Of a stretch of DNA of 64,000 bases, positions 12,790-27,450 are shown piece by piece. How positions within the stretch are numbered: the stretch's first letter is position 1; every line of letters starts with the position of its first letter. Made by a program: the position numbers and the translations under genes. Under the pieces are notes generated by a model. That model did not search any database. It worked only from the letters and a program-made list of their open reading frames with translations, and had not been told where the DNA came from. Origin of the DNA: Merluccius polli (Eukaryota; Chordata; Actinopteri; Gadiformes; Merlucciidae); NCBI GenBank assembly GCA_030340625.1, contig JAOPHQ010000584.1, positions 62,001 through 126,000 on the forward strand, given 5' to 3'.

Positions 12790-15558
12790 GTCTCTGCCTC
12801 TCTCTCTCTCTTGTCAACCTAAATCACCCTGAGAGCTGCTAGGATAATATCTCTAATGCATATGACTTTCCCAAAGCCTCATAACTCTTGGCCTTGTTCA
12901 ACAGCGTTATCAAAAGGTGCAGCGGTGTTGCATAGCGACATGCACACGAGACCTCCCTCATATCTCTGCACTTTGATTGGACGACTGAGGCTTTTGATGA
13001 AACAAGCACCACTTAGATTGGAATCTGGTCCTAATTGCGTACTAATTGATAAGACGATGAATTGGAAGGTGGATCTACACATCTACATGATAGGCAGTAG
13101 AGAACAAAGCTCCACTCTTAGCTAAAAGCTCTCATTTGCATTTGAATGAATCTTTCCCACCCACCACTGACTTCTCTCTCTCTCTGTCTGTCTTTCTATC
13201 CCATCATGCATGAACCATTCATTTGTTTTCCCTTTCTACCTCTGTCTACACCAAACCCCCTCTTCACCTACTCTACTCCTCTTTAACCTCATCTACAAAA
13301 GGTCAAGGTTCGCGACCTAGAGCACAAATGCAGGTCACAGAGCAACCAGTTCCAGCAGCTGCTAAATCTACGCTCGGAGCTGGAGACAGTTGACATCCTT
13401 GCCGTCATATCCTTCTCCCCATCTAGGATTCACCAGCAAAAAAACCTCCAAAGAATCAGCACACCGCAAGTAGAAACCGGTGAGTCATCAGACACACACA
13501 CACACACACACACACTAGTGATGTGCGGTTAAGGTATTTTCTCACCTGCACACGCATATTGCTGTAACTGCACCTGACCACTATTTGCAAAAGGAAGAAA
13601 AGTTGAGGCCGTAGCTTTGCGTGTTTCTGCATTGTGTGCTGCTTTGTTATTCATAATTTTCATTTCATATGAAGGAGATCAAGTATAATTTGAAGCCGTT
13701 ATTTAATCTGAGAATTTGTTGTTCGGTAATGTATTTGGATTAATGGATGAGCTTTTTTGATGTTGTATTCACCATTTCTTAATCAATCAATGGGACAACT
13801 GTCAATTCCGCCGTTTTCACACTGCACTGACTATTCTGTCCTAGTGTAGTTGCTGAAATATTTTATTTCTAAATTTGCCTAGGCATAATAGCTTTATTGT
13901 CTACTATGAGGTAATGTGAACACAATATTAACATTCAATTTCTAAATGTATTGCACCAAATAATAAAGCTGATTTTAACTAACCTGCTCGCAAATCACAC
14001 GCATATTATAAATACCAAAAAAGGAACCGAGTACAACTGTGGTTATTATCGAATCATGTGGGCCAATTACTCAACCCGCGCATCACTAACACACACACAC
14101 ACATAGGCGTAGATTACGGGGGGGACGGGGGGGGACATGTCCCCACCACTATTTATAATTTGAATTTTGTCCCCACCACTTTTAAAAATGTGCAAACCAA
14201 TTGCGCCCCCTGCCCCCGGTGACAATCGCGCCCCCCCCCCCCCCCCCCCCCCCCCCCGCGTCGTCCCCACCACTTCTAAAACCAAACTGACGCCAATGCA
14301 CACACACACATTTGTGTACAAATTGGGTATTATTTATTTAATCTAAATAATACACTACTGATATTATTACTTTCACTGTACTATTACTAATGCTACTGTA
14401 CTACTACTAGTACTGTCCTACTACTACTACTACTACAACTGATACTACTAAAGTCTTGATAAAGTGGTAAAGGCTGTGGTGCTGTCGTGGCACATGTTGG
14501 CAACCCCACCCCCCCACACACACCCACACTCCAGGGATAGTTATCACTGGTGTAAATGTATCTTCTCCATGGTCAATAACTCCCCACTAATTGATCAGAA
14601 GCCTGATGTATGACACCTGCATGTTTGAGCTAGCGCTTTAGCATCCCAAAACCCAATACCGGGGGATGGGCTGTCTCTGCAGCCAACCCACCGATATATC
14701 CAGCTGCATCAGCAATGCAGGTTTTGAAAATATGGGAGCGGAAGAGAGAGAGGGGGAGAGGAAGACAGGGGGAGAGGAGTGGGGTGGTGGTGTTGAATCT
14801 GGAGATCCTCTTTTTCTTGTTCTCCATTTAAGAGGAAGCTAGAGAGAGAGAGAGAGACAGACAGAGAGACAGAGAGAGCGAGAGAGGCTGCGGGGTGTTT
14901 GAGGATGGGGTGTGGTGTGTGTATGTGTGTGGGGGATCTCTGGTTGGTGCCTCTGCAGCTGCCTGCGCGATTTAACTCAGTTCTTGCACAGCGCCAGGAA
15001 GACACATAATAATAGATTCCACCATGCTCCCTCTTCATATCTGTCTTTGATCTTCTAGAGGGCTATTATATTTGTAGACGTGCCGCGTCGTGTCTCTAAG
15101 GATTTGCGGGTGGAAATGCATTTTAAAATATACTATTTAAACATGTAAAGAGACGCATGTTGACCCCGGAACAGTGTTTGCTACAAAGCCTGTTTGCTGT
15201 TTGCTTTCTGCTCTCAGCTCTGCTCTTTGCTTTCTAACCGACTATCAATAGCTGTGCAGTGAGCAGCAGGACGGGGGTAAAAATGAAAGGTGTTCATTAT
15301 TTGCTTTGGGAATCAATGTTTCCCAGGCGATGAGAGCGTGTCAAACACACAGCCACTGATCGCCCGATCGCTGTTACCCTGCCCACCACCTCAGACCGGA
15401 CCCCGGGATAGGCCAGAGCCGCTGTCTGTCAGTTCCCTCACGCGAGAACGGATCGGCCCAGCAGCCCACGACTGGTGGCCCCCTCAGAGGTGGGTGTCGC
15501 TGCTGCAGGGAGTGAGCTAAGCTACGTGAGCTAAGTTACATGGGCTTAGCTACGTAGG

Positions 15559-15609
<51 letters not shown>

Positions 15610-15628
15610 TTATTTTTTTATATACAGC

Positions 15629-15686
<58 letters not shown>

Positions 15687-18600
15687 CCAATACAGTACAT
15701 ATAACAGTTGCTCTTTTACAGGTCCTATCCATTAGCCTCTTCAACGTAGCTTCCTCTTGTTTCTCAGCATTGACTAATTGCCCTAAGCCTAACTTTTAAC
15801 AGTGAACCTTGTTTTAGATGGAGGATGAGGTGAGCCCATCACCCAGGTCAAAGTCACGCTACACAGGCCAGGTCCGGCTCTGCTCCGCCCGCTACAGGTG
15901 GGTGGCTTTACTTATAGGATGTGTGATGGAGGCCTGTGTAAATACCAACTAAACCATCACACACTAAATTCAGTAATTTGGTCATAGATCGATGCATCAT
16001 CAAATGATGACTCATTACGATTGACAACATTGGGTACATTTGAGGAATACCATATACATACATGAGATATTCACTGGCATGTTGGGAAAGATATGATGTA
16101 AATATTGATTCCTTGGGTCTATAAAGGGTAACAACATGTGACATTTACTCTTTCAGTTATAACCCTTACGATGGCCCAAATGAGCACCCTGAAGCAGAGC
16201 TCCCCCTGGTGGCCGGAAAGTACCTATATGTGTACGGAAGCATGGATGACGATGGGTTTTATGAGGGTGAGATGAAAAAAAACAAGTTTGCAGAAGTGTT
16301 TTTTTACTTGGTTGGCATAAATATGACCTTTCAGAGCTACATCACAAATCACATAATTATTAGAAACTCTTCGGCTTGGATAACACATTGGCTGAATTGT
16401 AAAACAAATATATGGATTCATAACTCTGGAAAGTACTGTTTCTAGTCTAATTTATAACAGTAATTTACATACTGGTACAGTATCATGAAATAGTGTTCCC
16501 CTATCTGATTTGTGAGTTATTCTAGATAAAGTCGCCCCTCATGCAACCAATTATTAAATATTAAAAATGACAGTTTTTTTTTTTTTAAGGATTAGAATGT
16601 CTTCTATGATCTTCAACACAGTAATCAATGCCATTTTGTTAGTTAGTTTACTAAAATAATAGCGTAATTCAGAAAAGACAGGTGTAAAATCCTATGTTCT
16701 ACTCGAAGGTACACCGATGCTAAGAGGGTACGCTAAAGCCATGGTGTGTGTGGATGTCCGAGAGAGGGTTAAGCTTCTTGGACACTTATAGTATAACGCC
16801 AGTTTGTGTCACATTTCATACACAACATTGCTCACTATAACACTCATATTCAACAAAGTGTACTAGCTTAAAAAAAGGATCACAGATTTAGCATATGTTG
16901 TAACCATGGGGATAACATCTCCCCCTCTCAGCCCAAAACACATTTTAAAAATGTCCAGTGTTGGAATTCGAGCTGAAACGGGGGTTCTCTTACACTTTAA
17001 ATCTTTATATTTTATACCATTGGAAAATTACCTTCCTATGTGAATAATCAATTCTGATTGGCTGGAGAGGTATTGATTATGCATGGCTATGACGTGATCG
17101 TAACATAAGCAGTCCTATCACTGGTCTGAAAACTAAAGCGCTAAACAAAACTGTCAACTTGGACCAGACTCGGATGGGACTATGTTTAGAAAGCTTCCCC
17201 GTTGCCATGGCATTACTAAGATTGTCTATTTACTAGAGTAATAAGGTAACATCTGCATTCCATATGAATCTCATGTTAACTGATTGCATTTGCCGTTTGT
17301 TTCCAGGAGCACAAAAAGTAGTGCGAGCTAACACCCTTATATTTTTAATGATTCGCAAGTGGCCATGGTATAAGAGGGATAATCCACTCCAAGGTGTGCA
17401 TGTATCGGAAAATTTGCGGAGGCAAAACGGTCTTAGCCCCCGTGTCATGCATTATTTTTCGATACATGCACACCTCGTTGTGGATTATCCCTTACATAAT
17501 ATACATTGCCAACATTGCTTAAAAGTACTCCCCATTAGTTTTTTTAACAGCCAATTAAATTGATCCCCTGTCTAATCACATTAGCATCATGGCTGCTTCT
17601 CCATTGGTGGCTCCTTTTAATCACATTAGCTATTGTTGCTCTCCAGTTAGCTTAGTGGAGTAGTGGCAGTAGTTACGCTCTGGGAGTGAGACTGCCCTGC
17701 TTCCTAGAGGAGGCCCCTGTGTTTACTACTGGAGTCAGACTGCCCTGCTTCCTAGAGGAGGCCCCTGTGTTTACTACTGGAGTCAGACTGCCCTGCTTCC
17801 TAGAGGAGGCCCCTGTGTTTACTACTGGAGTCAAACTGCCCTGCTTCCTAGAAGAGGGCCCTGTGTTTACTACTGGAGTCAGACTGCCCTGCTTCCTAGA
17901 GGAGGGCCCCTGTGTTTACCAGTGAAGGGGCCGGCCCCCCTGGGGGCCCCAAAACCAAGCTGCTGTCAGGATGGGGCCATTAGTTCCTGTTAGCACAATG
18001 CCTTATTGAAGCAAGGCTAGGCTCACACACATCGACTTCTGTTTACATATAAAACAATATCAAGCATTCAGTTTGTCTTGGAAGATAAATACAGTATATC
18101 TTTTACCCCTCTTTCCTGTGTTTGGCACTTTTATGCTGTTAAACATTATATCAACATGATTCAGTAATGCTTGAGATCAGGTAAATAGCTTGCTGTTACA
18201 GTCTCAGCTCTCTAGTCTAATACAGTCTCAGCTCATGTTGACATTTCATACTCTGAAATGAAAGGCAAACAGGTGTTGACTGGGGTTTACAGCTAGAGAT
18301 CTGGCCTGGAAGGCTCAGGTAACCGGGTAACCATGACAACAGTTATCAGTGTTTCAGAGAGAAGTCCTTGAGCAACACAACACTTAACGGTAACCTGCTC
18401 CGGGTGCTGTGCGATAATGGACCCTTTTCACAGGTTGTCAATTGTAGGGTAACAGGTAACTTCCTGTTCCTGTAAGTTTAACATTAGGTCGGTTTTATTT
18501 ATGTCTGTCATAAGAACAGCATGATCAATGTATGCTTACTTGACTAGTTGTGTCTATTCTAGTGCACTACCATACCTAAATTGATTGGACCTATAATTAA

Positions 18601-21241
18601 TGTTATGAGCTACATCAGTGTTTTTCCTACTGTGAAAAGGGCCCATAACACACTGGAGCTCTGATCAATAGAAAGCTGCAGGAAAAAGAAACCAACTGTC
18701 ATTTGGAATTAACAGTAAACAGTAAAGCTTATCTCAACATTAGATAAATATTGTGCGTAAAGACCAAATGTTTACCTCGGTAGGATGAGTTTTCTCTCTT
18801 ACTCAACATTTGCGAACAATTAAAAAGGTTCTGTGTCATTAGGTTTAGGCGTTCTTTCCAATTGCATTGTCAGTTGGGTATTTACAGTAATGTATTGGAA
18901 TAGCTTTATAATTTTGTATCTGTCTTTCAGGGGAGCTGCTGGACGGCCAGCGGGGATTGGTCCCCTCCAACTTTGTGGAGTTCGTCCAGGACAAGGAGAA
19001 ACCTGCCATTCAGGCCGGGGAGGAAGGGGAGGAGCTAGGCCAGCTGGACCACACACCCTTAAGTATCATGGGTGTGGACAGAGGCGGGACCCTAGATGGA
19101 GGCCTCCTGAGCTCCACCAACGCCCTTGGCCCCTGCAGCAACGGTATGGAGGAGGGGCCCCCAGACCCCGAGGACCTAATGGAAGACATGGTGCCTTACC
19201 CCCGCAAGATCAACCTCATCAAGCAGCTGGCACGCAGTGTCATCGTGGGCTGGGACCCCCCCTCAGCGTCCCGCGGATGGAGCGGCAGCGTGTCGGGCTA
19301 CACTGTGCTGGTGGATGGCGAGGTGCGAGCTAGCGTGCCGTTTGGCGGCCGCACCAAGTGCCTGCTGGAGAAGCTGGACTTGGACGGCTGCGTGCACCGC
19401 GTGTCGGTGCAGTGCGCTACCGAGCGTGGCACGTCGGACGAACTGCGCTGCACGCTGCTGGTGGGCGCCAACGTCGTGGTGGCGCCGTGTGGGCTGCGCG
19501 TGGACGACATCCAGCGCGACACCGCAGAGCTCTCCTGGCTGCCTAGCAACAGTAACTACGGCCACACCATCTTCCTGGACGGGGTGGAGCATGCGGTGGT
19601 GAAGCCAGGGCGCTATAGGCTGCGTTTTGTCAACCTGAAGGCCATGACGGTGTACAAGGTCACGGTAGTGGCACAGCCGCACCAGGTGCCATGGCAATTG
19701 CCGTTGGAGCAGAGGGAGAAGAAGGAGGCTGGGGTGGAGTTCTGCACTCAAGCTGCAGGTCGGTTCTCCTTTCTGTTTACATCCTGATATACAGAGCATT
19801 TTTACTGTTCAAATAGTGTGTTGTTTTTGTCAAGATTGTCTCTTGCAGACTTGTTTACATGCTTGCATTGTGTATTGTTGCAGAATCCAATGACACCACA
19901 ACAGAATATATGGAATACATTTGCTACAATTTACCTAATGTTTTGTTATTTTCAACATGGGATAGTAAGGAATCCACTTACCATGCTGTGTTAAGAAATA
20001 TTGCCTTACATTGTTGTTTATTGTATTCTGTCTAGGTCCAACACCTTATTGCAGAACAGGTCAGAATATGCATCTGCCCTGGGGTTAGTTTACCAACAGC
20101 ATCTTATATTTTATTGAGTGCATTAGGGGGAGATAACTGTTACCATGAGAAACACTGGGATATTCAGTGATAAGACATAGGTAGCTTACTACCAAACCTG
20201 GGCACAATCGTATCAAGTGGAAAATGTGAAACTGATTATTCCATTAGGAATAATCTTTTTGAGACTTATTTAGTGACCTATTTCAATTTTATTCAACAAC
20301 TCAACTTTAATCACTTCACATACAATATATGTGGCATATTAAATACCTGACAAGCCTAACATACTACCCATGTAAATATGTAAAATTGTCAAATTAAATA
20401 CAGTTTTGCTCAAGTTTACTCATTGCACAGTGCACATCACGACTCAGATCTCTATCCTAGATATAATCTGCTATGTTTCCTGAGTCAACTCTATAAGCAC
20501 AGCCTCAAACAATGGACACTATAAAAAGAAATGCTTTGTAAAGAGCTTTCGCCTACCCTCCCTCGCTGCTCACTGAGCAAACCCACATTGTATCAGTGAG
20601 CGTCTGCCTGAATGCAGCCTCCCCCTGTTGTGCATGACTTGGCCTTGCTGCCCTGGAGAGTGAACACATAATCTACTCTAGGCTGCTGTACTCTCTCTGC
20701 TGAACACATAATCTACTCTAGGCTGCTCTACTCTCTCTGCTGAACACATTATCTACTCTAGGCTGCTCTACTCTCTCTGCTGAACACAATCTACTCTAGG
20801 CTGCTCCACTCTCTTTCCTCACACATAATCTACTCTAGGCTGCTCTACTCTCTTTCCTCACACATAATCTACTCTAGGCTGCTCTACTCTCTTTCCTCAC
20901 ACATAATCTATTCTAGGCTGCTCTAAGGAAGGTGTAAGGAAGTGCTTCTTATTTAAAGTTAGGTCTTTCTTATGTATTCTCTTTTTTCTCTTATAATCTC
21001 TGATATTTTAGTAAAAATGTTTCCAAATACATCCCTCACAACTTAATTCCTCTTGAATGCGCACCACCATCCCATGTCCCCAGCATGGGCCCTTTTGTAT
21101 TTTATTGTATATGTACAAAACCAACACAATCTGCCATCTCTTTCACAAAATGCAAAAAGCAACTGCTAGTGCACAATGCATGGTGAATGTGGTGTGCTTC
21201 ATCTATTGTCCTATTGTATGTAGTACAATATGTATATGTAC

Positions 21242-21338
<97 letters not shown>

Positions 21339-23365
21339 TCTGTATTTACAGCTGTGGTGCTCTCCCACAGGTCCTCCCCTGCCTCCTAAAGAGGTGCAGG
21401 TGTTGTGTGGACAGGCTCCTGGCGTTCTGCAGGTGCACTGGAAGCCCCCGCCCCTCTCCCCTACCGGGACGTCCAACGGGGCCAACGTCATCGGTTACGT
21501 AGTCTGCACCAAAGGACAGAGGGTGAGAGTGAGGTTTAACCTGGGCTTTGTGAGGAGGGGGCAAGTAAGGGCAATTACCCGACAAGCTGTCTGCGGCAAG
21601 GACATCAAACATTTTTCTACATTGTAAGAGTTTACATAATCGAGACAGTGAGCGTTTTAAAGGAAGCAACACACAGGAATGTACTATTGGTTTCTATATT
21701 CTGCTTTCATATGTAAACATTAAAATACTGGATTTTAAAGATAGTGTGGTGTAGAATACTACAGAGAGATACTAATATATAGGTTTGATGATGACTGTGT
21801 CCTAATGATGTCAGTGCATTTACATATATACATCATATACACAACACTGCCACCTAGGTGTATTACATTGCCAACACAAGCCTTACTACTTAACTACCTA
21901 ACTATTAACATGCATTCCATTTAAAATGTATTGGTAGTTGAATAAATGCCAAAGTGTATACCAAAATTAAAGATGACTAAAGATTAAAGATAATTCAATC
22001 TTATAAGACTTTCATGAAGCAGACACATTGCAAGACAATTACTGGATCCTGGTAGAGTCATGTTATGTCAAATAAATTATAAACTACATTAAATGTTTTT
22101 AACAGATGTTCCTATATATGCAAGTTTTGTTATATATGAATATTTTCTAAAAGGATTTAGATGAATTGGTGGCGTTTTTATAGATCGATGGTAAAAATCA
22201 CCTTGAGCTAATGCTACTGTTATTGTGTGACCCTGTGAATCAGATAGCGGAGGTGCTGTACCCGCTGGCCGACTACGTGAGCGTGGAGCTGACAAGGTTC
22301 CAGTGTCTGGAGGCGCGGGAGGTCATCGTCAGGACTCTGTCTGCACAGGGGGAGTCCCAGGACTCCCCTGTTGCCCTCATTCCAAACAACCTGCTGGTGC
22401 CTCTGCCCCCCATCCCCCTGCCCCAGCCCCTGACCCTGACTCTGCACCCCCACACCGGACCCCTTGCTCCTCCTCCTCAACAGCACCCTCACGCTGCACC
22501 CCACCTCATGTCCCCCCACCTGCAGCACCCCCAGCCACAGCTCCAGCTGCCTGCCCCGCCCCAGGCTCTGGGACAGCCGCTCCACCCCCACCAACACCCA
22601 CCACTCCCTCCGCAAGCTCACCCTCGCCCACCGCACTCTCAGACTCAACTTCACCCCCATCCACACTCTCAGACTCAACCCCACCCACCCCACTCTCAGA
22701 CTCTACCCCACCCACATGCCCAGAATCAACCCCACCCCCACCCACCACACCCTCAGAATCAATCTCACCCTCACACCCAGACTCTACCCCAACCCCACCC
22801 TCAGCCTCGCCTTCCACACACCGGGGATCCACACCCTGGTGGTCCACACCCTGGCGGTCCACACCCTGGTGGTCCACACCCTGGTGGTCCACAGCCCTTG
22901 CATCTGCAACCCCACCAAGGCCTGAGGCCCCAGCATCGACTGCCTCTGATACCCCACCCCATGCCCCAGAGACCAGTAAGTGCTAGAGACCTGGATGCCA
23001 AAGAGCACGGGGGAGCCCCTCCTCCTCCAGGGCAGCCCGGTGCATGGGACCCGGCACGGATGGCTCCTCCTCCTCCTCCAGGCCAGCCTGGCACATGGGA
23101 CCCAGCAAGGATTGCTCTCCTGGAGGCACCCCCGTCGGCCAATCCCCGTTCTCCCTCCCCACAGAGGATCCTGCCTCAGCCGCGGGGTACCCTTATCCCG
23201 GACACTGTGGCCAAGGCCATCGCCCGCGAGGCAGCACAGCGGGTGGCGGCGGAAAGCGGGAAGGTATGCTGATGATGGAGCTAGAAGAGAGTAGTAGGAT
23301 AGGTTGTATGTCCATATTCTCCAAATATAAATGCATCCCATTTAATCACCATCATTATTTTTTTC

Positions 23366-23440
<75 letters not shown>

Positions 23441-24643
23441 ATAGCAGGGGGTATATGGCGAGCAGCCCTTCCACCAGCGGCACTCGGATGATGAAGATGA
23501 AGACGAGGAGGGCTCCGGCCGTGGACGCAGAAGAGGGCCCTCAGTCGACGAGTTCCTCAGAGGCTCTGAGTTGGGCCGGCCGGTAAGAACCACCACCAGG
23601 AAATGAGTTCATTAGCTCCGAGCCAATCACAGTTAAAACCAAACCCACATGGTTTTATTGTGCCAGGATCCCCCATTGTTCTCATTGATTTACAATATAT
23701 TGACAACTGCTGATTAATCTAACTAGCAGACCAGCAAATTAGACCAGCACCTTTTGTTACAGAGAACAGAGCTTTCTAACTATTGCTTATGAAGTGCTCT
23801 GTAGTGATAATATTATCTTGTTTTACAATAGATCCATTATAATAGATCCATATTCAGTAGTTCAACATACTGTAAAAGGCTTTGACAACAAGCCACTCAC
23901 ATTATTAGAAAGGTAATGTAATTGTGCGGAAGGGTTAAGGGGCTGTTTGGGGACACTATGAGGTACCGGCGCAGGTAGGCTCCACATTCAACTTGGAAGA
24001 CACACACATTTGTGTCCGTTCGTTCATGTCACGTGTTTGTGTGCGGTTGGGGTGTGAGTGTGTGGATGCATTTTCTTTGTTTTATGTTTTGTTTTGTCGC
24101 ACGTTACATGTACACACGTGTCTATGTCTGTTGTTGTTTGTGTTGTGTTTGTTGTTGTTGTTGCATGTGTGTCCACGTACTTGTACACTGTCACTTGTGT
24201 GCGGCAGCCTCACTATAGCCACAGTGAGGAGTACCACAGCGAGAGCAGTCGCGGCTCCGACCTGTCTGACATCTTGGAGGAGGACGAGGAAGAGCTGTAC
24301 TCTGAGATGCAGCTGAACGACGAAGGTAGACGACGCAACTCACACCATGCTCTCAAGGTACAAGTAACAGCCCTTCTTCGTTCCACTGCATATATTGTTT
24401 AGTTCAATTCCTTTTCCCTGCTTGTTTTGTTTTGCTGAATTAATTGCTTTCCCTTTTGACTGTAATAAAAACAAAATTCTGCAATAAAAGTACCTAACAA
24501 TACTGCTTTTTTCTAATGTTACTTTGTTTTTATTTTAAAATGGTAATTTCTTTTCTTGTGTGCTTGTGCGTGTGTGTGTGTACTTTGTGTGTCCGGGGTG
24601 GGGCGGGTAAACTGAGCGAGTGCTTACACGTGTGTCTGTGCAT

Positions 24644-24674
<31 letters not shown>

Positions 24675-25719
24675 CCTGTGTCATCACATATGTGAGCACG
24701 CACATATGACTTTGGGTAAATGGCGGTGTGTGTATCTCTGTGTCGATGTTTGTGTGTGTTGCAGGCGGGTAGCTCACCGGGAGGGCGTCTAGACCGGGAG
24801 AACGGACGACGAGGCCCCCGCAGCACCCGTGGCGGCCCCCAGCCCCAGAGACGCCCCCTCATGGTCCCCTCTATTGGTCAGTCAGAGAGCGAGAGAGAAA
24901 GAGAGAGACAGAGAGACAGAGATAGTTTTTTAGAGAAAGACAGTGAGAGAGAGAAAGAGATTGGGATTTGTCATTGAGTGTGGTTAAATGTGACTGCTTT
25001 TGATGTTCTATATGCCCCCCTGCCAGAAGAAAAAAACAAAAACAGACAAATAAAACAAAACACCACCTTCCTGGGTGTCCTTGTGTCTCCAGATCACCTC
25101 TCCGTCTGTAACAACATGCTCATCTTCCTCCTAACCCATCGGTAACATGGAAGGGATCCTAGCTGACCTTCACACAACCAGCTGGCCAGTACAGCCAATA
25201 CACAACATTGATGTAATGCTACTGGTGGTGCAGGTGTACCTTTCACATAATTATTATTTTGTTTCGTTTTTGTTATTTTTTTAAAGATTTCAATTATCAT
25301 TTTCACTGTTGACAAACGATAACCAAACAAGAAGTGCAGAAGGCGATAACAGGAAGTGCCGTATATGGTGTAGGTGTCGATTTTTTTAGTGTGCCCCCTT
25401 GACCCCTCCTTCCCCATGCCCTCCCCAACTAGCCCACAACTCCTCAACCCCTGATCCCCCTCCTCCTCTCTGATTGGTTGTTTCCCCCGTAGAGATAACC
25501 ACTGAGTGTAGCGGTGAGGGAAAGCTCTCGCCAGGCCCCGAGGACGGTTACTGTGGCAGGGTAGCTGGCCACAGGACCCGGCCACCGCACAGGCACGCTG
25601 CAGCTGCCCCCGCTCCGTATGGTACGTCCCCCCCCCCTCCTTCTCCCCTCCGGCGCCTCTCCACCCTCCCCCTCTTCACTCCCTTTCCTTCTGCAAAGCA
25701 ACTGACAAAATGTAAAATA

Positions 25720-25778
<59 letters not shown>

Positions 25779-25795
25779 TAACAATAATAATAATA

Positions 25796-25831
<36 letters not shown>

Positions 25832-27418
25832 GCACCGGTGACTTGGGGGAACCATGTGTGTTCACCCATGTGACATTTATATTATACGACATATATAATG
25901 ATTATTATTATGCTTACAGTTGCTCAGCATGACTCACTGCACTGAGATGCCCCCCCCCCCCCCCCCCCCCCCCCACTTCACTGGCAAGCTGTCTTCACAG
26001 GGCCATTCCAAGATGGCTGCTCATACCGTTGCGGATGATGACATAGCTGACTTGATTGGGTGACTGCTCAGAGAATGCCTTCCTCACTGCACTGAACTCC
26101 AGATGCCTGCTAAACCCCTCCCCTTTTGTGGTTTAACTATGCCCTATCACCACAACACAACTGTTCTTATTGCAGGTGTTTCTGCATGACTGGTGAAGAT
26201 TGTTAAGGAGTTAGCTTTAGAAAGTGCTTGCACTGTCGCTGGTTTTATGTACTCATGTTTTTATATATTCATATTTTTATATATTGTTTTTTTCTTTTGC
26301 AACTAAAGCATTGACATATTTTGGCTAGGTATGGAAATCCCTGCCACATATAATAGATACATATACAGATAGATACATCAATACTATATATAAAGTGATG
26401 AAGTGATATAAATGTGAAGTAGATTATAGGAAAGTCAATTTGAAGGTATTGTATTCCTTTAGCTGCTGTTATAAGATAAGATGTACTTTATAATTTCCAG
26501 ATGGGAAATTTGGTGTAGTACATGTTGTACATGCACTATGTAGGGTTTACTTTGTACGATGCAATGTTTAGACTGTTCTACGAATGATTTGCAAACAGTA
26601 GAGATTGTTGAAAGTCTTCTATATGCCAACGTAGAGTAATACATAAATAACATCAGCTAGCACATGCTCAATATTTTCTGGTCTGACTCAGTCGTTAGCC
26701 TACACTCGCATTTGTGAAATGATATGCAATTTAAACGTTGTATTCCTAACTTTTATCAATAACAAGCACAGTGCACTCAGTGGAAGAATCACACACAGCA
26801 GCCTTTAAAAGAAACACATGGTTTAGTGCATCTCTGGTCTCTTAACATTGGATTGTGGTCGAGACACGACTGCGACAGCCAACAAGGTATATCTTTCGCA
26901 ACCACTAAATAATGAACATAATACATGTAGACATTAATCACTGGATCTTTATATGATTGAATTATGCTAGGGAACAGATTGCACTTATTTGTACACACCC
27001 TGTTAGAAAGAGAACTGCATTGTTATTTTTGTCACGTATTTCAACTTTTGAAATATACATTTAAATCAAATTTCTTCATTCAAATTGGCATCAACATTAA
27101 AACAAATCTTTGTTTTGAATAACTGAAAATTAGCATGTTATATAATTTCCTGCACGGTGATTGGCCAACAGTAGATAAATAGAGTCTATAGAAATGATTA
27201 ATTACAAAACTCCTATTAAAGCCCACAACCACAGTTGTATGTAAGAATCTAATAGGAATATGCATGTGAGTCTTGTTTGTGTTGCTGATGCCAGTCTGTT
27301 GTGTGTTCACCTTCATGTATCACACCAATGTAATTGTTTGTCTTGCCCCTTATACATCACTCACATAATGTCAACTTGAATTGCAAAATTGTCCAAATTA
27401 GTGTTGGTGTGTGTGTGG

Positions 27419-27450
<32 letters not shown>

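Noticed and set aside
15290..15520. GTGGGT donor at 15490 for exon 4
   Set aside because: It would shift exon 5 into a frame with an immediate stop; the GTGAGC donor at 15512 keeps the frame.
19263..19799. Minus-strand 178-codon open frame opposite exon 7
   Set aside because: A GC-rich shadow of the FN3 coding sequence; the plus-strand frame matches rimbp2 with correct splice sites.
21102..21627. Open frames rich in Ser-Leu or Arg-Glu
   Set aside because: They are translations of the (CT)n array; only the part from 21371 to 21522 is a real exon.
22506..23341. Minus-strand Gly/Val-rich open frames opposite exon 9
   Set aside because: Antisense shadows of the Pro/His-rich repeat.
25444..25932. 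Long open frames encoding poly-Asn, poly-Ile or poly-Leu
   Set aside because: They are translations of the (AAT)n microsatellite; no conserved sequence or splice support.
14231..25974. Poly-C runs (14231-14257, 25950-25974) as regulatory G-quadruplex sites
   Set aside because: Homopolymers of this length are often assembly or sequencing artefacts and lie in repeat or intron sequence; no other support.
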